Of a stretch of DNA of 6,335 bases, positions 1 to 4,007 are shown one piece after another. Below the pieces are notes generated by a model that was not told where the DNA came from, made no database searches, and saw only the letters and a program-made list of their open reading frames with translations. Position 1 is the first letter of the stretch, and each line of letters starts with the position of its first letter. The stretch comes from Pseudomonadota bacterium (GTDB lineage Bacteria; Bdellovibrionota_B; Oligoflexia; Oligoflexales; JAPPIL01): assembly GCA_028877195.1 (NCBI GenBank), contig JAPPIL010000041.1, positions 1-6,335 on the forward strand, in the 5' to 3' direction. The position numbers and the translations under genes are program-made.

Positions 1-535
1 CGACAATAGCTTCTTGTCCTTTCAAGCTAAAGGTAGTCTTCGGGATGGTAAAATCCACACGGTATGGAAGATTTAGCGGTCGTCGTAGCTTCAGCACTGC
101 GACATCAAACACCGCCTTCCGTGTCTTAAAGAACAAAGGTTTGGCTAGCATTTTCCATGTTAATTTTGCTGAATTAAAGCGTTTATGGAATATCGCTGCC
201 TCAACCTCTGCTACCTCGGTGTAGGTTTTGTCGTTATCAAGTTTAATCGGATGCGTATCGCCGACTACTACCTTGATGCGCCACGGGTTGAGGGTAACGC
301 AGTGGGCTGCGGTTAAAACATATTGTGGTGATAAAAGCGTGCCACTACAGCCACCAATCCAAACCTTTTGAGCGTCTGGTTTGAACAGTATGCGCATCTT
401 TACCGTATAGCGACTGATCAAGTCATCACCCATCAGCTCACGATTGCCACCTGTCTTGACGTGATAATCAGAAACTGGAGTGCCACAGGCGCTTGCCAAC
501 AGCCAAATCCAAGCGAGTGTCAATAGATACTGCAT
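1..535 (-). CDS. Trypsin-like serine protease lipoprotein (S1 family), 3' end cut by window edge
   Basis: The reading frame starts at ATG 535 and stays open to base 1, giving 178 residues with no stop; the C-terminal part is off the window. Residues 1-17 form a lipoprotein signal: a hydrophobic stretch, then LASAC with Cys17 as the likely lipidation site. Gly follows at +2, so Lol sorting to the outer membrane is expected. The chymotrypsin fold is recognisable. GGCSGTLLS (61-69) leads to the catalytic-His motif LTAAHC (74-79, His78), and Cys63/Cys79 match the conserved disulfide flanking that His. DVAVLKLRRPL (144-154) carries the catalytic Asp144. The catalytic Ser (usually GDSGGP) must lie in the missing part, so activity cannot be confirmed. 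No Arg/Lys-Ile-Val-Gly-Gly activation site is seen; the domain instead follows a sequence around residues 36-50, so zymogen processing is unclear. The gene is the second of a tight pair with the lipoprotein upstream, probably co-translated. Its substrate is unknown; bacterial secreted trypsin-like proteases serve nutrition, predation or envelope processing. Confidence 0.88.
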   Translation of the reverse strand, partial: MQYLLTLAWIWLLASACGTPVSDYHVKTGGNRELMGDDLISRYTVKMRILFKPDAQKVWIGGCSGTLLSPQYVLTAAHCVTLNPWRIKVVVGDTHPIKLDNDKTYTEVAEVEAAIFHKRFNSAKLTWKMLAKPLFFKTRKAVFDVAVLKLRRPLNLPYRVDFTIPKTTFSLKGQEAIV

Positions 536-539
536 GCAT

Positions 540-1184
540 TCACTCCTTTTTTGCCTGCGGCAGACGCGGGCATGGTGTGGAGTTAGATGACTGTAAGACC
601 GTAAATGTTTTACGAAGGTGGTCGTAGTCCTCTTCACTCATTGCGTAGTCGTATCTGGATATTATCCGTAGCGTTTTTGAGACCTCTTCCTTTGTTAACT
701 TCCATCCTGCATACAACAAACCGCCAATAGAAACGAGCATGCCTGTGCATAGTAGTGCTCGCACGGGGGTGCTCAAATTAACTAACACCAGCATGGAAGC
801 TAGGCATGTCAATGAACTAGCAGCAGGCATCATACTAAAGTTTGCCATAATGTTTGCCCAGCGTGAGTTGTCTGCGATTGCATAACTAATGTCTTTTTTT
901 GCGATGCTCGTGGTGTTAAGCAGTTCACAGTTGTCTTCAGTAAACTTTTTATCCTTCAGCACAACAGAAGTGTTAGATTCATAGAAGCAATACTGTCCAT
1001 CTGGTTGGGCGTTGGCGAAGATGATTGGTTTTTTGTTGGCAGCCAAGATAATTAATTTTCTGCCGCTGTATTCACTATCTGGCGTGCGCACTACTCGCTT
1101 GCTGTCATAGTGGTCGTCGCGGGGCACTTGACCGCAGGCGACCAAACTTCCAATCAGTATCGCATGTATCAATATCTTTATCAT
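540..1184 (-). CDS. Putative lipoprotein with a C-terminal membrane hairpin, unknown function
   Basis: I do not recognise this 214-residue protein. The N-terminus is a clear lipoprotein signal: Lys3, a hydrophobic run, then LVAC with Cys17 as the lipidated residue and Gly at +2, consistent with outer-membrane sorting. Residues 18-107 are polar and predicted periplasmic, with Cys66 and Cys86 as a possible disulfide pair. Residues about 109-128 and 135-153 are hydrophobic and separated by a short Pro-containing turn, looking like two membrane helices or a buried helical hairpin. That is unusual for an outer-membrane lipoprotein. The tail (154-214) is charged and contains a Tyr/Asp/Glu-rich stretch around 168-180 and Cys205. 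The ATG at 1184 is chosen because it gives a complete signal peptide, but no good Shine-Dalgarno precedes it. The stop lies 4 bases before the serine protease start, so the two are almost certainly one operon. It could be a protease partner, inhibitor or anchor; that is inference from position only. Confidence 0.75.
   Translation of the reverse strand: MIKILIHAILIGSLVACGQVPRDDHYDSKRVVRTPDSEYSGRKLIILAANKKPIIFANAQPDGQYCFYESNTSVVLKDKKFTEDNCELLNTTSIAKKDISYAIADNSRWANIMANFSMMPAASSLTCLASMLVLVNLSTPVRALLCTGMLVSIGGLLYAGWKLTKEEVSKTLRIISRYDYAMSEEDYDHLRKTFTVLQSSNSTPCPRLPQAKKE
543..547 (-). promoter_or_regulatory. Ribosome binding site of the serine protease gene
   Basis: Reading the minus strand, AGGAG lies 7 bases before ATG 535 and sits inside the last codons of the upstream lipoprotein gene. 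This decides the start: the other nearby ATG (at 539) is out of frame with the protease. The overlap of the Shine-Dalgarno with the upstream coding end suggests translational coupling. Confidence 0.75.
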
Positions 1185-1220
1185 AAAATAATCTAATTAA
1201 TTGTGAGATTAACAATAACA

Positions 1221-1226
1221 ATTATA
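1221..1226 (-). promoter_or_regulatory. Possible -10 box for the lipoprotein-protease operon
   Basis: A perfect TATAAT occurs on the minus strand 37 bases before the lipoprotein start, within the very AT-rich leader 1185-1260. No good -35 hexamer sits 16-18 bases further upstream; the nearest TTG-type hexamer (TTGTAT at 1240-1235) is too close. In such AT-rich DNA a chance match is possible, so this is a weak call. Confidence 0.35.
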
Positions 1227-1410
1227 TAAAAACCATACAAAGACATCGCGGATTTTATTAGAAAAAACAGTAATGTAACATACAGAGTAGTTGGTTATTT
1301 TGATGCATGTCATAGTTTGGGCGACACCCACTATGGATATGTGGTCGGTCTACTTCACTGTGTGTGCTAGTAAACGGTTGCGCAAGCTTCCATTTGGAGG
1401 ATAGCAGAGG

Positions 1411-1470
1411 GTTTGGCTTTGCTTGCAAAACAAACAACGAAGCTACTAACCACTAGTAAGCAAAGCAAAC
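1411..1470. repeat. Imperfect inverted repeat, 13-bp stem with one bulge
   Basis: The left arm 1411-1424 (GTTTGGCTTTGCTT) pairs with the right arm 1458-1470 (AAGCAAAGCAAAC) over 13 base pairs with a single bulged G. The 33-base interval contains a second small hairpin, ACTA (1445-1448) with TAGT (1454-1457), stacked directly against the right arm. Neither side is followed by a T-run, so it is not a standard intrinsic terminator in either direction. It could be a remnant of a mobile-element end, an RNA structure in the hppA 3' transcript, or a protein-binding palindrome. Confidence 0.5.
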
Positions 1471-1574
1471 TATTCCACCTCAATGCTGCACTTCTTGTGC
1501 CTGTCGCAACAACTATACAACACCCATGAGAAATACTATGCAAAGTCTACAAACACCACTGCATCAGTTTACCT

Positions 1575-1605
1575 AGCGGTTTTCGTCTGACAAGACTCTA
1601 CCGCT
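1575..1605. repeat. Nested two-helix hairpin
   Basis: AGCGGT (1575-1580) pairs with ACCGCT (1600-1605). Inside it, GTCT (1585-1588) pairs with AGAC (1593-1596) around a GACA tetraloop, with a 4-by-3 internal loop between the two helices. A further AGCGGT copy lies at 1686-1691. Stability is modest and no T-run follows. It may be chance, or an RNA element. Confidence 0.3.
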
Positions 1606-1785
1606 TGGCTTTGGAACACGAGTGCGGCAGGCAAGCCTGACTTGTTAAAACTTGTTTGGCAAGCATACCAGCAAGCTCAAGCCGAAGCGGTAATATGTAT
1701 CGCCAATAAACAAGCTACTTGGCAGGTCGTGCATGCTTTAGGAAGTCGTGGTGTGCCAGCTTTTGGTGCAATTTGGGATTCATGA
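1591..1785 (+). pseudogene. Possible decayed coding remnant, unidentified
   Basis: The plus-strand frame from 1591 to the TGA at 1783-1785 is open for 64 codons. It reads like ordinary protein, with segments such as DLLKLVWQAYQQAQAEAV and LGSRGVPAFGAIWDS. It has no start codon of its own near its 5' end: the in-frame TGA at 1588-1590 closes it. A neighbouring frame over 1530-1637 (ending LYRLALEHECGRQA) is also protein-like and would join it by a single frameshift around 1625-1638. I could not match it to a family. The alternative is that these frames are open by chance in a mid-GC region; that is about as likely, hence the low confidence. Confidence 0.2.
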
Positions 1786-1809
1786 GTTAGTGCAAGCCCC
1801 AAAGCACCA
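1764..1809. terminator. Hairpin just downstream of hppA, possible 3'-end structure
   Basis: TGGTGC (1764-1769) pairs with GCACCA (1804-1809), and TTTGGG (1772-1777) pairs with CCCAAA (1798-1803). This gives a 12-bp stem with a 2-base AA bulge on one side and a 20-base loop. It lies 15 bases past the hppA stop on the transcribed minus strand. No U-tract follows (the minus strand continues AAAGC), so it does not fit a canonical intrinsic terminator. A role as an RNA 3'-end stabiliser or a Rho-dependent end is possible. Confidence 0.35.
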
Positions 1810-1824
1810 CCTCATTCTTCGTAT

Positions 1825-3891
1825 TTACGGCAACAAGCTCAACACAAACGCATGGGCTTTGATCAGTGCAGGTGCAAAGACAAGGCTGGTTATCGCCATT
1901 AGCTTCATCAAAATGTTCAAAGATGGCCCCGACGTGTCTTTGAAAGGATCGCCAACCGTGTCGCCCACTACCGCGGCCTTGTGTGCATCCGTGCCCTTAC
2001 CCCCATGTGCGCCTGCTTCGATGTATTTTTTAGCATTGTCCCAGCCACCACCTGAATTGGAAGCAGAGATAGCCAACACCAAACCGCTGACCAACGAACC
2101 AGCCAACAACCCTGCTAATGCTTCCATGCCAAACAATGAACCGAAGATGAGCGGGGTAAGCATTACCAACAAGCCAGGTGCAACCATCAGCTTAATCGCA
2201 GCTTGGGTCGCAATGCCAACACAGCGCCGATAGTCTGGTTGTGCCTTGCCGGTGAGAATGTCAGGCACTTGCCGAAACTGCCGTCGCACCTCTTCAATCA
2301 TCGCATACGCCGCTTCCCCAACTGCACGCATCGTTTGGGCGGTAAACAAAAACGGCAACACTCCCCCAACCAGCAGCCCTGCAAAGACAAGGGGCTGTAG
2401 GAGGTCAAGCGCATCGACTTTGGCAATGGTGAGGAACGCACCAAACAGCGCTAATGCCGTCAACACTGCTGAACCAATTGCAAACCCTTTGCCGATCGCA
2501 GCTGTCGTATTGCCAGCCGCATCAAGGGTGTCCGTGCGGTTGCGCACCTCTTCGCCCAGCTCACACATTTCAGCGATACCACCAGCATTGTCAGAAACAG
2601 GCCCATACGCATCGATGGTTAAACCAATCGCAATCGTGGAAATCATGCCGATAGCTGCGATTGCCACCCCATACATGCCCGCCAACGTCCAAGCCAAGTA
2701 AATAGCAACAGCGGTCGCAACGACGGGTAACACCGCTGACTTGTAGCCGAGACTTAAACCGTAGATGATGTTTGTCGCTGCCCCTGTTTGCGATGAAGCT
2801 GCAACCTCCCGCACAGGTTTGTAGGCATGTGATGTGTAGTATTCGGTAACGACACCGATGAGTAGTCCCGCCCATAGACCCGACAATAGTGCGACGAGCA
2901 CTCCATTTGGGGTTACGATTTGATCACCGAGCGGAAACTCAACGAACACGAGTTTGGTAATAACTGTAACGACTACCGACATAATTATCGTTGACAGTAG
3001 CAGTTGATTTTTTAGAGTCGGTTCAACACTAGTCGCTTGTTTAGCAACCTTTGCGAACATGAGAAGTGTAAATAGACAGACGGGAATACCAACAGCGGTA
3101 ATCAATATCGGGTAGTAGATAGTGCTTAAATTTTGTGCCAATGCCGCTACACTTGCACCGATTACCATTGCCGCACAAGTAGCTTCCGCACAAGAACCGA
3201 AGAGGTCAGCACCCATACCTGCTATATCGCCGACATTATCACCGACATTATCAGCGATGACCGCAGGGTTGCGCGGGTCATCTTCTGGGATGCCCGCCTC
3301 CACCTTGCCAACGAGGTCAGCACCGACATCGGCAGCTTTAGTGTAGATACCACCACCAACGCGCCCGAATAGTGCAACCGTTGAACCTCCGAGACCAAAG
3401 CCTGATACGATCTCCATCACTTGTAAGGCATCGTCGTAAAAGAGGTTGAAGATAAGTGCCGTCGTTACAAGCCCCAAGACAGCTAAACCAGTCAGACCAA
3501 AACCCATCACCGCACCAGAATGTAAAGCAACACGGAACGCAGCATGGAGACCGACTTGGGCTTGCATGGCGGTGCGCACATTACCTTTGACAGCAATCTT
3601 CATCCCTAAAAATGCACAAACGCTAGAGATAAATGCCCCGACCAAAAAAGAGATGGCCGTATGAAGTCCATGTGGCACAGTTACCGCAATCAGCAAGGCA
3701 AACAACAGCGCAAAGATGCCAACATAGCGGTATTCTTGTGAGAGGAAAGCCATCGCCCCTTCTTCGATGGCAGCAGCGATGCGTAGTGGTTTCTCGCCAA
3801 CGACTTCAACCTTCATCACCTGACGAGTAAAATGAAGTGCGGCAGCGATAGCTACCAACCCACATAGATAAATTGTAATTAGCACCAGCAT
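1825..3891 (-). CDS. hppA: Membrane-bound H+-translocating pyrophosphatase, K+-dependent type
   Basis: Hydrolyses pyrophosphate to phosphate and couples this to cation export across the inner membrane. At 688 residues with about 16 hydrophobic segments it is full length for bacterial family members. Core motifs are intact. GRVGGGIYTKAADVGAD (176-192) and DDPRNPAVIADNVGDNVGD (204-222) carry the Mg-PPi-binding Asp and Lys residues. SDNAGGIAEM (433-442) follows, and the C-terminal WDNAKK (617-622) and GDTVGDPFKDTSGPS (643-657) complete the active site. Ala464 and Gly467 in GNTTAAIGKG match the K+-dependent class; the K+-independent class has Lys and Thr at these positions. Glu236 in FGSCAEATC sits where plant H+-pumping enzymes have FGSYAESSC, whereas Na+ pumps have Glu directly after Phe (FES). 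Proton transport is therefore inferred. ATG 3891 is chosen from its Shine-Dalgarno and the typical hydrophobic N-terminus. It is transcribed alone, divergently from the UvrA-like gene. It conserves biosynthetic pyrophosphate energy and helps under low energy or acid stress. Confidence 0.97.
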   Translation of the reverse strand: MLVLITIYLCGLVAIAAALHFTRQVMKVEVVGEKPLRIAAAIEEGAMAFLSQEYRYVGIFALLFALLIAVTVPHGLHTAISFLVGAFISSVCAFLGMKIAVKGNVRTAMQAQVGLHAAFRVALHSGAVMGFGLTGLAVLGLVTTALIFNLFYDDALQVMEIVSGFGLGGSTVALFGRVGGGIYTKAADVGADLVGKVEAGIPEDDPRNPAVIADNVGDNVGDIAGMGADLFGSCAEATCAAMVIGASVAALAQNLSTIYYPILITAVGIPVCLFTLLMFAKVAKQATSVEPTLKNQLLLSTIIMSVVVTVITKLVFVEFPLGDQIVTPNGVLVALLSGLWAGLLIGVVTEYYTSHAYKPVREVAASSQTGAATNIIYGLSLGYKSAVLPVVATAVAIYLAWTLAGMYGVAIAAIGMISTIAIGLTIDAYGPVSDNAGGIAEMCELGEEVRNRTDTLDAAGNTTAAIGKGFAIGSAVLTALALFGAFLTIAKVDALDLLQPLVFAGLLVGGVLPFLFTAQTMRAVGEAAYAMIEEVRRQFRQVPDILTGKAQPDYRRCVGIATQAAIKLMVAPGLLVMLTPLIFGSLFGMEALAGLLAGSLVSGLVLAISASNSGGGWDNAKKYIEAGAHGGKGTDAHKAAVVGDTVGDPFKDTSGPSLNILMKLMAITSLVFAPALIKAHAFVLSLLP

Positions 3892-3896
3892 TCTAT

Positions 3897-3901
3897 CTCC
3901 T
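3897..3901 (-). promoter_or_regulatory. Ribosome binding site of hppA
   Basis: AGGAG within TGAGGAGA on the minus strand ends 5 bases before ATG 3891. It is a strong, well-spaced Shine-Dalgarno and supports that start. Confidence 0.8.
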
Positions 3902-3934
3902 CACAATCTCGCAATCACCCAATATCGACTGTGC

Positions 3935-3940
3935 AGTATA
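3935..3940 (-). promoter_or_regulatory. Probable -10 box of the hppA promoter
   Basis: TATACT on the minus strand (5 of 6 to TATAAT) lies 43 bases before the hppA ATG, so transcription would begin near 3928 and give a leader of about 37 bases. The matching -35 is poor: AGTTCA at 17-base spacing, or TTCATT at 15. An activator may be needed, or the promoter may be weak. Confidence 0.45.
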
Positions 3941-3999
3941 CCCCATAAGTGTGCTAATGAACTAGCGAATGTGAAGGCAATAGCAAATCCACTGTATTT

Positions 4000-4003
4000 A
4001 GGG
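4000..4003 (+). promoter_or_regulatory. Weak ribosome binding site deciding between two starts of the UvrA-like gene
   Basis: AGGG is 4 bases before ATG 4008 and 10 bases before the in-frame ATG 4014. Neither spacing is ideal. From memory of the E. coli UvrA N-terminus, the alignment matches exactly from the second ATG: MSKINIV...NNLKHIN against MDKIEVR...HNLKNIN. The true start may therefore be 4014, making a 745-residue protein. Confidence 0.4.
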
Positions 4004-4007
4004 TGCA

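Larger units (their letters stand above)
1185..1824. other. 640-base gene-poor region between the lipoprotein operon and hppA
   Basis: No intact gene of convincing length is present on either strand. Bases 1185-1300 are AT-rich and serve as the leader of the leftward operon. Bases 1300-1410 show nothing I can name. Bases 1411-1824 hold three imperfect inverted repeats (listed separately) and several short reading frames with protein-like composition broken by stops. The short word GCAAGC/GCTTGC recurs several times between 1382 and 1680. Because hppA and the lipoprotein unit both read leftward, this stretch is both the 3' flank of hppA and the 5' flank of the lipoprotein gene. No hairpin followed by a T-run is visible after the hppA stop. 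Confidence 0.6.

Noticed and set aside
1303..1404. 33-codon plus-strand small reading frame
   Set aside because: No Shine-Dalgarno, no recognisable features, and a length expected by chance.
1411..1809. The three inverted repeats as a CRISPR array
   Set aside because: They differ from each other in sequence and are not evenly spaced direct repeats.
1748..2233. Plus-strand reading frame of 161 codons with a GTG start
   Set aside because: Most of it is antisense to the conserved C-terminus of hppA; its composition (Ala/Pro/Thr-rich) is that expected from reading a membrane-protein gene backwards, and an in-frame stop lies just upstream.
2246..3830. Several plus-strand frames of 65-151 codons and a minus-strand frame at 2591-2875
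   Set aside because: All lie inside hppA, whose frame is confirmed by many conserved motifs; these are shadows.
3953..3958. GCTAAT as a -10 box for the UvrA-like gene
   Set aside because: Only 4 of 6 matches and no acceptable -35 at proper spacing; the promoter of this gene remains unidentified.
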